DNA of 64,000 nt from Sciurus carolinensis (Eukaryota > Chordata > Mammalia > Rodentia > Sciuridae), in the NCBI RefSeq assembly GCF_902686445.1, contig NC_062222.1:130393035-130457034 (forward strand), given 5' to 3'. Made by a program: the position numbers and the translations under genes. The notes under the pieces were generated by a model. The model did not search any database. It was given only the letters and a program-made list of their open reading frames with translations, and was not told the origin of the DNA. Positions 32,721 through 44,919 of this stretch are shown here, in pieces; the first letter of the stretch is position 1, and each line of letters starts with the position of its first letter.

Positions 32721-33049
32721 ATATGATATAATCTGCCTGCAGGGCCTTTCTCAAATCAAATTCAAAGTCCCAATAGGAGTTTCTTGGAAGAGAACCAAAT
32801 TTGGCCTGGTAGGCCTGAGGACAGACTCTCAGAGGGTGTCCATGGATTTATCGATTTCTTTTTAATGCTAGTTCAGTTTACCCATGTATGCTGTCCACCT
32901 TAAGAAGGCCAAAGGCAGCACCCTTCCCTCCTTTATTTATTTAATTAAAATATTTTTTTCTCCAACAAGTAAATCAGAATTATCTCATGGTTCCTATCTC
33001 CAAATATGGCCTCTCAGCTTGCTGAGAAAGAGGCCCTGGATGCTTGGTG

Positions 33050-33375
33050 TATTAGGAGGGATTACGGTCTCCTGTGAAGATGCCCACATCTGAATCTCTA
33101 GAACCTGTGAATGAATAAGCTTAAATGGCAAAGGGGACCAAGGCTGCAGATGGAACTCAGTGTGCAAGTCAGCGACTGTGAGATGGGAAGAGAATCCTGG
33201 ATTATCCAGGTGGGTGCCATACAGCCAAGAGAATCCTTTGAAGTGCAGAAATTAGGAAGCTATCAAGATGGCGGCACGAAGAGGACTGGACCTCTAACCT
33301 ACAGGACTGTCCAATAATAAATTAGTGGTGTTTAAAGCCACCAGGTTTGTGGTAATTTGTCATAGCAGGGATCAG
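33050..33375 (+). mobile_element. Ancient LTR-type (MLT1/MaLR-like) repeat, sense
   Basis: AAGATGCCCACATCTGAATC, AACCTGTGAATGAATAAGCT, TCCTGGATTATCCAGGTGGG and TAAAGCCACCAGGTTTGTGG follow a common mammalian LTR-type repeat. The class is clear, the subfamily is not. Confidence 0.7.
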
Positions 33376-33589
33376 AAACTACCCACTTAGCATTCAAAGG
33401 GAGGTGGCAGGGTAGGGAGACTGCCAGAGAGCGGGAGCTGAGGAGGGGACAGTGTGAAGGTAACACTTGTGGCCTGTCTTAGCACAGGGAAGCACAGTTT
33501 AAACAGGAAACAAGGTAACCAATAGGTTCTTAAATGACAGGAGAGTAAACATCTACCAGAGATTCATTTTGGGAAGCTGGGAGAGCTTG

Positions 33590-33720
33590 GGTTTTAGAAC
33601 TGAATGATCTGGTTTTCTAGCCTGACCCTAGTACTTGAGCTCTGGGATCTTGGGCAAGTTATTTAACCTCCCTGGGTCCCAGTTTCCTCAACCAGAAAGT
33701 ACTTCCTTCAAACTCTCAGA
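33590..33720 (+). mobile_element. MIR SINE fragment (sense)
   Basis: GGGATCTTGGGCAAGTTATT and TCCCAGTTTCCTCAACC are the MIR core. Confidence 0.75.
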
Positions 33721-33724
33721 TTAA

Positions 33725-34595
33725 GACGTCCAGTATTCCATTGATTAGCTGTAAAGTTAGTTATTTGCTAACTAAGCCACTGTTCTGAGGATTTATAACA
33801 CCAAAGAGGAGTACCCAGAACAAGAACAAAAATTGATGACTGATACATTCTTCAAAGGTTACATACGCCAAGTCCACCACAGTTTTTTTTCTCTAAACTA
33901 AGCCATCAAACACTCCTAATAAATGAATCTACATTTAGTGCCAATGCAATGCCATTTAGCAAAAGCTTCAAATGCAGGGAGTAAAATTTTGATGGGAAGG
34001 GAAGATGGCCCTTGAACCAAGAAGATTCAGGATTAGGTCTAAGGACTGAAATATTCTTTGCAAGAATATACATCTAAATAAACCTCTATTTCTCCCTTAT
34101 GACTTTCAGATCTTCTCCTTAATCATCCTACCCACAAAATCCCTGAGTGTTACTTTTTATCTGTGCTTCATGCCCAGAAATGATGGTGATGTGGCGGGAG
34201 GGGTGACAAATGGGGCCGGGACATCCGCATTGCCTTTGAGTCAGCATGCCCAGCTCGGAACTCAAGACTGTCCACCTCTGCCCCCAAATCTGCTCCTCCT
34301 GTGCTCCTCATCTAGGTGAGTGGCACCACGCTTTGTCTGTCCCAAGTCCAAGACCGAGCCCCACAATACCAGTTCCTGGTGAGGTCATCTCCTTGCTTCT
34401 TCCTACCTGTTCTCTCCACTTCATGCTCAAATCCCCACTGCTTTTTAATTTTTTTTTTTTTCCTAAAAGGAAAAATGTTGCTGTAGTGCCTCCAGTTTCA
34501 CCCCAGCTGCAGCATGAGCTTTCTAAGTTAGCAGAGTCACTGTGTTAACTTCTTGCTCAAAATCTTTCAACGACTTTCTGCTGCTGCTGAGTGCC
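33725..34595. other. Unassigned non-coding DNA
   Basis: Nothing recognised with confidence, apart from a short T-run near 34448-34462. Confidence 0.4.
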
Positions 34596-34597
34596 AT

Positions 34598-34955
34598 GGA
34601 CAAAACTGTGTCTCCCTAAAATCCGTAGGATGAAGTCTTAACCTCCAGAATGACTGTATTTGGAGACAGGGTCTTCAAGAGAAAATCAGATGAAGTGAAG
34701 TCATGAGCGTGGGGCCCTGATCTGATAGGATTAGCGTCCTGTAAGAAGAGATGCAGGAAAGCCCGCTCTGCCACGCCAGCACCCTGTGAGAAGGCGGCTA
34801 CCTGCAAGCCAGGCAGGGATCTCTGCCCAGAAACTAAGCCTGCTGAACTGGATCAGGGACTTCCACCCTACAGGACTGAGAAAGCAAATTTTTGTTGTTT
34901 AAGCAATCCAGCCTATGGCATTTTATTACAGCAGCCAAGGAGACCAATGCATTGA
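34598..34955 (+). mobile_element. MLT1-type MaLR LTR, sense
   Basis: GCCATGGACAAAACTGTGTC, GACTGTATTTGGAGACAGGG, GTGGGGCCCTGATCTGATAG and TTGTTGTTTAAGCAATCCAG run in the order of an MLT1 LTR. Confidence 0.85.
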
Positions 34956-35271
34956 GATAAAACCATGCTGGAGGGCTCTTTCCTTTCTATCCACAACCAC
35001 CTTGCAGGTTCCTCTACCCTTGGGCTTTTCCCACTCATTACTGAGGTTCTGGACCTATAATGCTCATTGTGTCCATGTCCTTCCCTTTGCAGGGAATAGC
35101 CTCACTGGGTTCCTTACATCCTTCATGATGTCCCTTAGTACTTGTTATAATTCCATCTTGGGTTCTCTTAGTACTTGGCATGAGCCTGCTTCACCACAAT
35201 AAAATACAAGTATTCCTTGTCCTATGTCTCCCAGCTGACAAATTGAGGATAGAGGGGGATCTGTCTTACTC

Positions 35272-35637
35272 ATTGCTGTGGGGTGGATATTAAATGTTCC
35301 CCAAAGGCTCATGTGTTAGAGCCTTATTTCCCATCTTGGTGCTATTGGGAGGAGGTGGGGCTCAGTGGAAGATCATAGGTCATTGGGGATATGTCCTTGA
35401 AGGTGATAGTAGGCCCTCAGCCTCTTCCTCTGCCTCTCTTTTGCTTCCCCACCATGAGGTTTTGCTCCACGCGGTGCTCCCTGATTTCTGTTCTGCCTCA
35501 TCTCGGGCCCAAAGCAACAGAGTCAGCTGATGATGGACTGGAACTTCAGAAACGCATGAGCCAAAATAAACCTTGACTCTTCATATGTTGATTATCTCAG
35601 GCATTTGTTACAGCAACAGGGTGCTGACTAACACAGC
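35272..35637 (+). mobile_element. MaLR LTR, sense
   Basis: TGCTGTGGGGTGGATATTAA, TCCCCAAAGGCTCATGTGTT, GCATGAGCCAAAATAAACCT and GGTGCTGACTAACACA give both ends and the poly(A) signal. Related copies of this LTR type lie at 36915-37342 and 62209-62570. Confidence 0.8.
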
Positions 35638-35639
35638 AT

Positions 35640-36665
35640 CTTTGATACATCCATGGAATTCAACACAGATCCCGGCTCCTTGTATGCTTTGCAGAAGTGT
35701 CATTGAATGGACGAGTCAGTGAATGAATGGCCAGAGAGCCAAAGTTTCCCCTGTTTTGATTGTAAATCTCCAATCCCTCCCATGGCCTGATACCTCTCAA
35801 GTCTTATTTAATTCCACCTCCTCTTGGTACCAGTCACAGGAGCTGTCAGTTGATTTCATCGGGCCTCCAGTCTTGGAGACATTGTCCATTCCCTTCCCTC
35901 CACCTGGACTGTGTCCCCTGCTCAAACCAATCATAACCCATGACTGGTACCCGTCTTTCAACTAGTGGCTAAATGGTTGCCCTGGAAGGTTTTCTTGACC
36001 TGAGATAAGCTCACCTCCCTTATCCTTCATTCACATAGCACCTTCTGTTTGCTTCCAAATTCTTACTTCAATGCGCTGCAGGGTGCGTCTGTGATCATAG
36101 AATTAAGGTTGGGCTTCCTGACGAGGCAGTAATGTCCTTGGGAGCAGGACGGTTTCGTTTGCTTGTTTGTTTTGTTTTCAGCTCCCTCTCTGCGGGGCTT
36201 AGAACCGTGCCGAGTACACAACACACGCTCATACTAACACTGCAAGGTGCTAGATAACGGATGGCTGCAGATACACACTAGACTTGATTTGAGCCCTTTT
36301 TTCCTACCTCATTTCATTACTTGAAGTTATCTAATAACATGTCGGCACAGATCAGACCTCGTCTCCCAGTGGCTTTGCCCTGTCCTGGCTTGGTTTTCTG
36401 TCCACACTGGAACAAAGGCTGCCGTTCTGGCTGTTGCACACCAGGCTTGAAGGTGAGGGCCACTGGTGTTGCTCCAGATCCCTGCAGGTCCCCTAAGACA
36501 AGGGAATGCCGGGCAAATCCTTCAACGGGGAGACCTGGCAGGAGCTGGAGCTTGTGCCTAGGCCTCTCTGTAGGCGGAACTGGCCACAGAAAGGGAAGCA
36601 TGTGGAAAGAGCAATATTGCAGCCATGGGAAATTTTGAACCCACGGGGTTTGGCAGTTACGAGCC
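35640..36665. other. Mostly unassigned, with a possible L2 fragment
   Basis: Phrases near 36010-36240, such as GGGGCTTAGAACCGTGCCGA, faintly recall the L2 3' end. Otherwise nothing is recognised. Confidence 0.3.
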
Positions 36666-36669
36666 TTGG

Positions 36670-36850
36670 TTCTGGGCCTTGACTTATTCAAAACCTGGCT
36701 CCCTCCTGCCTGGCGTCATGAGCCCAGGAACACTCTTTGCTTTAGTTTCTCATCTGTTGAAACAGAGGTTTGCCGTGGTTCCTACTCAGCAGGTTGTTAG
36801 GGGAATTGAATGGGTTAAAAAGTGCAAAGGGCTTAACAGTGCCTGGGAGG
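36670..36850 (+). mobile_element. MIR SINE fragment (sense)
   Basis: TTTCTCATCTGTTGAAACAG, GGTTGTTAGGGGAATTGAAT and GCTTAACAGTGCCTGGGA match the 3' half of MIR. Confidence 0.7.
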
Positions 36851-36914
36851 GAGGATGCGTCTGGAAAGGCTCATGCTGCAGTAGCCACTCTTGGTGTTTT
36901 TGGTTTGTTATGGT

Positions 36915-37342
36915 GTGGATGTGAGGTGTCCCCAAAGTTCCTATGAAAGCAGGGACATTCAGAGGTGCAGTGATTGCATTGTGAGAGCTCTGATCTAGTA
37001 ACTCCACCCTAGTTTCAATGGACAGACTGGGTAGCCACAGTGGGCAGGTGGGGCATGGCTGAAGGAGGTGGTCACTTGGGGTGTGCCCGGGAAGGGTGCA
37101 TCTGCCCTGTGACTGCTTCTCTTTCTCCCTCTTTCTCTGCCTCCGACTGCCATGCAGGAAACAGCTTTCCTCAGCCACACCCTTGATCCCTGATGTGCTG
37201 CCTCACTTTGAGCCCAGAACAAAGGAGTCAGCTGTCTGTGGACCAAGATCTCGGAAATCATGAGCCCATATAAAACTTTCCTTCTCTAAGGTGTTCTTGT
37301 CAGGCTTTTCGGTCACGACTACACAAAGTTGACTAAGACGTG
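36915..37342 (+). mobile_element. MaLR LTR, sense
   Basis: TTATGGTGTGGATGTGAGGT opens the element, CCATATAAAACTTTCCTTCT lies near the 3' end and ACAAAGTTGACTAAGACG closes it. It is the same LTR type as 35272-35637. Confidence 0.75.
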
Positions 37343-37631
37343 TACATCTAGAGAAGCATCCATTGCCGTATTATTCCCAGCCTCACCCCGGAAGAGAGGA
37401 ATAACCAGACCATTTGAGAATTAGAAGGAGAAACTGACCAACTTGGGAGCTTCTCTTCCTCTTAGGGACCACCTAGGGGGACTTGTACTCCACGCAGCTC
37501 CTGTGGAATCAGGTGTGCCCTGACAGAGCTGCTGTGACTGCTGAGATCTTCAGGCCGGTTCTGGGATTCAGTGCAAGGCAGATCCTCTCAGGTAAGCTCA
37601 ACGGCACCGTTTGGCACAGTCTGCCTGACTC

Positions 37632-37649
37632 TTTTTTTTTTTTTTTTGG
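37632..37649. repeat. Poly(T) run
   Basis: About 17-18 consecutive T, just upstream of the antisense MEN SINE but separated from it by about 40 bases. Confidence 0.9.
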
Positions 37650-37689
37650 TCCATATTGGTTTGGAACTTAATCAGGGTGACTATTTATT

Positions 37690-37912
37690 GGGTCCTCTTT
37701 TTGGGGGACAGGTATTAGGGATTTAACCTAGGGGTGTTTAACTACTGAGCCACATCCCCAGCCTTTTAAATTTTTTTTTATTTTGAGACAGGCTCTTACT
37801 AAGTTTGCTTAGGGCCTTGCTAAATTGCTAAGGCTGGCTTTGAACTTGTGACCCTTCTGCCCCAGCCTCCCACATCACTGGGATAGCAGGTGTGTGCCAC
37901 CATGCCCAGCTC
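37690..37912 (-). mobile_element. MEN-type composite SINE, antisense
   Basis: AGGTATTAGGGATTTAACCT and CTACTGAGCCACATCCCCAG are the ID half. TTTTGAGACAGGCTCTTACT, CCCCAGCCTCCCACATCACT and GTGTGCCACCATGCCCAG are the B1-like half. Confidence 0.88.
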
Positions 37913-37914
37913 TT

Positions 37915-39045
37915 GGGTCCTTTTAAAGACTTCAATAAGATCAAATTTAAATTGAGTAGAAACGCATGAGAACTAAAGGCAGGAGTCTTACTGTCCCATG
38001 AAGAGAAAATTCATGCTGAGAAATGGTAAACTCTAAAGAAGGGATGGTCAGTGCGAACAGCAAACCAGGGTCTCCGATGAGACTGTGAGTGTGACATTCC
38101 ATAATACCAGAATCCCTAAACTCCTGGAGCCACAGGATGCAAATGCTGATACTCAGGAAGTGTCAGGACAGCTGTTTCCATCTATAAAGGAGCTATTATT
38201 AGCGCAGACCCCCAGCAGTGAGTCTGAAGAACAACATGAAGGAAACGTGTGCAGAAGCAAGAGTGTGGCACAACGCGTAGGACAGCTCCTGGGGTCCAGA
38301 GTACTTCGATTAGAGAGACATACACAATGGACAGCAGGACCAGGCAAAGAGAACAGCCATTCACAGGCAGAGGAGCGGTCATGGGTGGTCTTCGTCTAGC
38401 ATTGTTAGGACCCAGCTAACTAAGCCAATTGTTTGAGATGATTTGTAAACCAAACCAGGAGAACACGTGCAGCAAGGACTGGGGGTAGGAGCCTGAGACC
38501 AGGGGAGGCTGTGCCAGGGCGGATTTGCATGAGTGTGAGGATGGGGAGAGCGACCAGTAGACTTGGTCAGTGCCAATGGCAGAGCAATGCAGTCTGCACA
38601 GACTCTGCTCTGCCACGCCTGGCTAAATGTTTTTGGGTGGCAATCAGATGCAAATGGTTGACAATAGTGTAAGTATTTAGTACTGCAGGAATGAATAATT
38701 TTGCTTAAGGCAGTTGTTTAGTGAAAAAGCCTTTTATGTTCTATACCCCATAGTGCAGGGTCCAATGATTCTTAAGTAAAGCCTGGCGGTTTGTGTTAAA
38801 GGGCCCACCAGGTACATGGGTCTAGAGCTGGGAAGGCCACACTCAGCTTTAGTCGGGTAGCTGGTGGGCCTTGTAGGCAAAATCACTAAGCTCACAGATA
38901 CTCTTCACGATGTTATCTTTTAATCTATGAATAATTGTATTCCTAAGCATAGAAGTGAAGGTTCTCATCACAGAACATGTACTTGACCAAATATTCAAAT
39001 TTCACTGGAAATAATACCACAGTGGGACTTTGGAATCGGATGGAA
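37915..39045. other. Unassigned DNA with one 104-codon open frame
   Basis: No repeat recognised. The plus-strand frame 38085-38399 gives a hydrophilic protein with several Glu/Ser/Gln-rich stretches and no motif I know. Frames are also open on the other strand at 38153-38382, which weakens any coding claim. Confidence 0.3.
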
Positions 39046-39048
39046 GAT

Positions 39049-39111
39049 CCCTCCTCTCCTTCCTTCCTCTCTTCCCTCCTCCCTTGTTTCTTCCCTCCCT
39101 CCCTCCCTCCT
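39049..39111. repeat. Polypyrimidine tract, CTTCC/CCCT-rich
   Basis: Nearly pure C/T on the plus strand, ending in several CCCT units, and capable of purine-strand asymmetry. Confidence 0.9.
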
Positions 39112-39868
39112 GTTGAGAGGCATTGTATGTTGGGTATCTGGGAAACCAACTCAGAAAAACAGTTTAACAGGCAAATGTTTATTAGAGTTTCCTTGGAATA
39201 CAGACCTGAGGAAGGTAGAAGAAGGAATAGGACCGGGTGGGTAGAGAGGCTGAGCTGGGGTACAGGCCTGACCGCCTGCCCAACCCCACAGAGACCCTGG
39301 AGCTAGAGTAAACCTCCAGAGTCGTCCTGAGGTAGGCCAAAACGGCTGGATGTTTTTTATAATCTCACATTAATCCATCAATGGAGATGGGCCTGGTGGG
39401 GAGGGGTGTGACCTTGGATGACCTTGGGGCATCTGCAGCTGAAAGAATTCCTGAAGGGGCTTAACAGCTGCAGACTTCTGCCCTTTGTACTCCCAGGCTT
39501 GGACAAGCACCCAGACGGTGAAGGGGCACATCGCAGGCCACCAGAGGGCCCTAGTGAAATGTCCGCCGGAGACTGAGCCAAGGTTGTTAGGTAAGACAGA
39601 CATGAGGGAGGGGCAGGGAAGGCCCGAGAGTCAAGGAGGCCACTGCAGTGGGGTTGCACAAATCTGGGACTCAGATGTTAAGGTGAGAACAGAAAGGGAA
39701 GAGGTTGAGAAGCTCATCTGCAGTGGAGACTTACAGAAAACCCTGCACGGTGGATGGGAACCTCGAGGGCACAGGGACTGGATCACGCACCTGCACCTCC
39801 AGTGCACCTTTGAGTCTAGCTGTCTGGACTCTCCCAGAACTGACAGAACCCGCGGCTACAATATTCCT
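39112..39868 (-). mobile_element. Possible ERV LTR, antisense
   Basis: On the minus strand the right limit would start TGTGTGAGGAATATTG and the left limit end GATACCCAACA. A TATA-like TTATAAAAAA lies near 39353-39362 and an AATAAA signal near 39176-39181, spaced as in an LTR. No target duplication is seen and I do not recognise the family. Overlapping open frames at 39485-39932 are not supported as coding. Confidence 0.4.
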
Positions 39869-39959
39869 CACACATTTCCTTTTAATCTCTTGGGTTTCTC
39901 TGTTAGATCTAGAGGCAGCTTGGTGTAATTAATTTCTGTATAATTAATTCAAATGCTGA

Positions 39960-40165
39960 CTTTCACTAGTTTTAATGTTTGATTCTGGTCAAATTTTTTT
40001 AATCTTTCTGAACCCCAGGTTCCCTATCTGTAAAATGGGATCAATGCTATTTACTCTTCTTTTCCATCACAATATTAAGAAGTATGTCACAAGATTGAAA
40101 ACTGTTGAATGAATGCAAAAAAACAGCACAGTGCCTCATACATATTAGATTTTCAACAAAGTCAG
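39960..40165 (+). mobile_element. MIR SINE (sense)
   Basis: CCAGGTTCCCTATCTGTAAA, ATGGGATCAATGCTATTTAC and CAGCACAGTGCCTCATACAT follow the MIR 3' half. Confidence 0.7.
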
Positions 40166-40169
40166 TTTT

Positions 40170-42180
40170 CTTCTCATGAAAAAGCAGACTAGATCAAACA
40201 TTCCAGATTGTTCCATGAGACCCAATTTAAATAAGAATCTTGTGGGAGAACAGGTTTTGGCTAGCTTTCACGTGCAAAGCCCTTGTATTGAAAATGCTTC
40301 TGGTTTTGAGGTACAGTAAATGCACACAACATTCATCTTTCTGCTCAGACTTCGCATGTTGAAATTGCCTGGAGCAAAATTTCATGGCTGAGAGCTCTAG
40401 AAAATGGCATTCTAAGTCTGAAGTTCTGCATGAACCTTTACATTGCAGCCCTATTTAAAGGAACATCTTAAGTCTACCATGAAGCGGCGTTTGAGGCTGA
40501 TGTTTTTTGAAGGAGAGAAGAAGGCAGGTAGCAGGGTTTGTGTTGCTTTGTTTCAGAGGCTTCCACCTGAAACAGAGCAACTAGAAAAGGTCTCTGATAG
40601 AGAATGCAACAGGGAGGTGAAGTGTCCTGGGGACCCTGTAATGTTCAGGCCTCTGTCCACCCAGGTGTTGTGCCCACAGTAGGAAGCTCTTCTGCAGACA
40701 GCCACAGTCCCCTGGGCACATCTGCATGAACACACACTTCCCTCCAACACACCGGGTCGAAGGGGCTGTGTTCTGACCCTTATCCATTAGACAACTGACA
40801 CAGAGGGCCTGGGGCCAGTACATTTCTATGGGCTAAAATACAAATTGTCTCATAGCTAAAAAAAACTGCAGCTTCTAAGAGAAAAATGAATATGGCAATT
40901 TAAAAAAGTAAATGATAAGTTAAAGTTTATAAAATTTGACATTGTATCAACTGGTCTACTGCATCTCAATATATGTACACACATTTATTATTTATATAAT
41001 ATAAATATGAAACAAATATTTATTTATATAATATAATATGAAACAAAGTTTTATAAGAAGAAAGTCAGTAATCAACAGTAAAACCATGCCGAATTATTTT
41101 TATAATTTTTCACACTTTGGCAAATGAAACAATTATAGTTAATACGGAATGCAGAGATTTTTATTTTAATATCAGGGGCCTCTGAAAGCATCAGTGCCCA
41201 GATCTTTCAAAGTTCTAAAAATGGACCTTGCTGTGGCAGCCCCTGAGGATGTCCCTCCTGGGGAAAGACCCCAACCCAAGGAAGGTAAGGTAAGAATCGC
41301 ATGGGGAACATGAAGTGAGCTTGGTGACACATCACATCCAGAGGCCAGGAGGGTTTCAAAACCAGTCCAGTTGGTCTATTTATCCTGCAAGAGGTCGGGC
41401 ACTCTGGCCTCATGGAATGCAGCTCCGCGCTCAGGCCAGCGGCGACTCCCACCAGGGGGGACTGGGGCCAGCTCTCAGACTGAAAAGAAACTCAACTGTG
41501 CAAGTGCAGAGTGATTTAATCTCTTCCCAACTGCTTTGTGATTCTCTTTTGCAAAGAAACTAATTCTCTCAGACTCAATTGAGGGCAAAAAGAGCAGAGA
41601 CCAATGGGACAGGTAAGTGGAAAAACAGGTAGCACAAAGTCAACACGGAGCGCAGCGCCAGCCCAGCACGGCTAGGACCGGCTCCGCGACGCGCTCGGCA
41701 TTTTACTTACCTGCTCCAGCAGTGTCAGGGCAAGAGTTTTCATTAATCCTCCTGCCCTTTCGCCTGGCTCAGGCAGGAAACGGAATTGGAAGGTGGAGCA
41801 GGATGTCACAGTCCCAATTTGTTTTTCTGAAGACTTGGAAAAATCTTGACATATTAAGTTTGGTTAGAATTTTGGAAGGAAGATTCACTTTTAATGGAAA
41901 GGCTCAGAGGAAGTGTTACTTCTGGGGATGATGGTTCTCTGCACACAGCAGAGGTCATCTCTTCCTCCTCGGAGCTGACTCTGTCCCTCCATGAATCAGT
42001 TACCTTAGCCAAACTAAAACCAGACCTGTGTATGGTGGAACAAGGTCCATAGTGTAATCCCTATATAGCCCAATTACAAAACTAGTGCAAAGTAATTCCA
42101 GTATTCTTATTTTTCTATATGTGCTCAGGTATTTATCCTTCCTTGTTTTTATATAATAGAGGAGGATTGAAAATAACAGT
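40170..42180. other. Mostly unassigned; AT-rich duplication and a small CpG patch inside
   Basis: No gene or known repeat is supported. An imperfect AT-rich tandem pair lies at 40983-41046. A small CpG-dense patch lies at 41650-41702, flanked by two consensus-like splice donors on opposite strands. Confidence 0.4.
40983..41046. repeat. AT-rich tandem duplication, two copies of about 31-33 bp
   Basis: Copies at 40983-41015 and 41016-41046 both end ATATGAAACAA and share TTTATATAATATAA. Confidence 0.85.
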
Positions 42181-42184
42181 TATT

Positions 42185-42375
42185 GAGCTGAGTGCTTGGC
42201 TAAGTGGCTACAATTCTATCATTTACTTTCCACTTTGTTCTTACAAATTAGGTTGTATTGAGCCATTTTGGAATTGAGAAAGTGAAGCACAGGAATGTTT
42301 AGAGCATAACCAGAGGTTGCAGAACTGCGAGGGGCAGAGCTGAGATTCCCAGCCGGGGTTCCCAGGCACTTACTC
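42185..42375 (-). mobile_element. MIR SINE (antisense)
   Basis: TTGAGCTGAGTGCTTGGCTA opens the match, and GGGGCAGAGCTGAGATTCCC with the preceding CAGAGGTTGCAGAACTGCGA close it. The copy is diverged. Confidence 0.65.
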
Positions 42376-42379
42376 TTTC

Positions 42380-43300
42380 TCATAGCACAGAATATTCCTC
42401 TTAACTGTTCTCATTTTCTCTCCTCTCTTCCCATATGTTAAGTTAAAATAAGGCAGGCTACTCTCTCCTCCGTGATCCCGTTATAACCCATGGCTTGGAA
42501 CATGGAACAGGTGTCTGAGAGGCTGAAGCATCTGAGCACGTCCTACCCTCCTCTGCACCCTCACAGAAAGAAGCCCCCACTCCTGCCCTGCTGGCAAACC
42601 TCCTTGCCTTCTCTCTCCTGGACAGACTGCAAATGTCCAGATGCCCACAAGAGTAGCACCTGCCTGCCTCCTGCCTCCTCTCCTCTCCTCCTGAGCCCTT
42701 AGCCAGAGCTCCTTCCTGGCCTTTCTCTGCTCAGCTGGATTACAATATTCCCCTGCTGCATAAATATGCAGGGCTACAATCCTTCACTTGAGATTCAAGG
42801 TCCCCAAATCCCTGAAAACTAAGTTATGCCCTCTAAATTTTGACACCTAAATTCAACTGGTAATAAAGCTATTTGCAACTGATAAGATAATTTTCAAGAT
42901 GTTTGGTTTTCCATCTTTTTATAATATTTAGAAATTATTTTCTTAATATTTACATAGCATACAGTGATACATGAACTCCTATGTCTGGTTTACAAAAATC
43001 AGTGTATTTCCATACTTGGTTGAATGGTATATATATCTAGAAAGGTGTCCTCTACAGTATGTAGATACACACAGAAAAAAGTGTTTCACCACTGCTTCTA
43101 CTAAATCATGATAAACTTGTGTTCATAATCAAGTTTCAGAAAGTAGGAGTATATTTGATTACAGGGTGCTGCCTCTAGCCTCCTAGGAATGGGACTATCA
43201 TACACAGACCATGTCATTTAATTAAAATGAAGTGACAACCTGCATTATGAGACAACACTGGCTCCAAGGTTCACTTTTATTGTGTCTTATTTAACCTAAC
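42380..43300. other. Unassigned non-coding DNA
   Basis: Nothing recognised with confidence. The AT-rich part from about 42880 may be an old LINE. Confidence 0.4.
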
Positions 43301-43309
43301 CCCAACCAA

Positions 43310-43540
43310 TGGAGATTTTAATGACTTCCAACCTCCGTTCTTACAAATGATGCTACAATGAATATCTTGTGCGTGATTAGTGTGATTCCATATATGTGTG
43401 TAACTTACAGGTACAGATGTGTAACTTCTCAGAGGGATTCCTTGGGCCTAGTGCTTGCGGAGTTAGCACTTTGATTGGTTTTACCACACTGCTCTTCTGT
43501 TCTCAGCAGCATTGCTGAAGCGTACCAATTTTCTCTGTCT
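43310..43540 (-). mobile_element. L1 LINE ORF2 fragment, antisense (old)
   Basis: CAAATGATGCTACAATGAAT and TGTAACTTCTCAGAGGGATT, then TTTTACCACACTGCTCTTCT, are the antisense ORF2 end of an old L1ME-type copy. Confidence 0.6.
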
Positions 43541-43549
43541 GCTTTTCAT

Positions 43550-44910
43550 GTACAGTCAACTCTCAGTTATTCAGTGCTTCATTAGCTGAAAGTCCATCAG
43601 CCAGGGCTGTGTTCTCCTGACTTGATGACACTTGCTGACTGTGGAAGCTACAAGGGATTAATGGCAAGAAGACCCAATGGAGCTGAGTCTTCTTTGATTA
43701 TAAGGAGGATTTGACTGCAGCCTCATTCTTGGAAAATAGACAGCCCAGATATTACTAGATGACGTTTAATGGTGAAACGATGTGACTGGTCTTTTAGTCA
43801 CTATGCCAAATGCTAGGCAGTGATAAGACTGTGGATTATGAGGTTTATCTGAAGCCAAATTATTGCAACTTACTGTTTTAGCAACTACAAGTTTACTCTG
43901 GTGAACTGAAATCGTTTAATCAGGATACAAGTCCTTGACTGGACCACAGAGCTTACGGTAGAAGGACACAGCATTTGGAAAGGATGTGGGCAGGCATCCT
44001 GGCTTTGCCGTGCAAATCTAAGCAATTCACTAGATCTTCCAGAGATTTGGTTTCCTCACCATTTAATTAGAATAAATATTATCCTGCATGTCATTATTGT
44101 TAGTAGTCATATTGCTATAAAATCAGATGAATGTATTTAATGTTTCCACTCTGTACATTGTTTGTACTCTACCAGGTACAGAGTAGAAACTCATTAAAGG
44201 ACTTGTTTTAATATTGTGATCCTGAGCCAGAACAATTCTAGATGCTCTTTAATTCTTTAAATCTTGCAATAAAACAGCTATGCCCACTATGCTAGATCTG
44301 TTCAGAAGATTTATTTGAACAGATTTATTTATTTGGTATGAATGAATAAGTTTTGAAGAGGGAAAGTTCTGGAAGATCAAGGAGACAAGTTATGCCGACC
44401 AGTTTGTCCTGATCTCTTATGAAACAGGCATCATGTGCTCTTGTCTGAGGTGATCAGGCCATAGTTAGATTTGTTCTCAGAGTGGATGTGCCTTTGTGTA
44501 GGACAGGCTTTGGGTGTGACCCCAAGCATGCAGTCTCCCAAAGGAGCAGAACCAAGGAGCCTCTCAGCAAGTCACTTCTGTTCCTCTCTTTATCCTCATG
44601 TGGGGGTAATTATAGGTGTCTTCCAACTTCCCATTATAGCTACCTATAAATTTTAAATACGTGAATATAAAGCAGGGATTACTGTCTCTACCACCATGTT
44701 TTTCACAATGCAAGGAATGAAAACAAAATTTACATTAGATGACCGGATGCTCCACCCTCACGCTTAATTCCTAAGTCATAGAGTTTGTGATTCAGGGATT
44801 TCTGTTCCTCGCGCACGCTCACAGGTTCTTTGCACTGCTATGAAGGGAAACAATATTGGTAATGTCTTCTGGAACCAGGAGCTTTGGAGTCTAGGGCTAT
44901 GGCTGCTTTC
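43550..44910. other. Unassigned; possible DNA-transposon fragment at 43555-43960
   Basis: GTACAGTCAACTCTCAGTTA resembles the terminal sequence of Tigger-like MER elements, but I could not pair it with an inverted partner. Nothing else is recognised. Confidence 0.25.
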
Positions 44911-44919
44911 AGTGGAGTT

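Noticed and set aside
43555..43960. Full DNA transposon starting CAGTCAACTCTCAGTTA
   Set aside because: The left end resembles a transposon terminus, but no matching inverted end was found, so it is only mentioned as a possibility.
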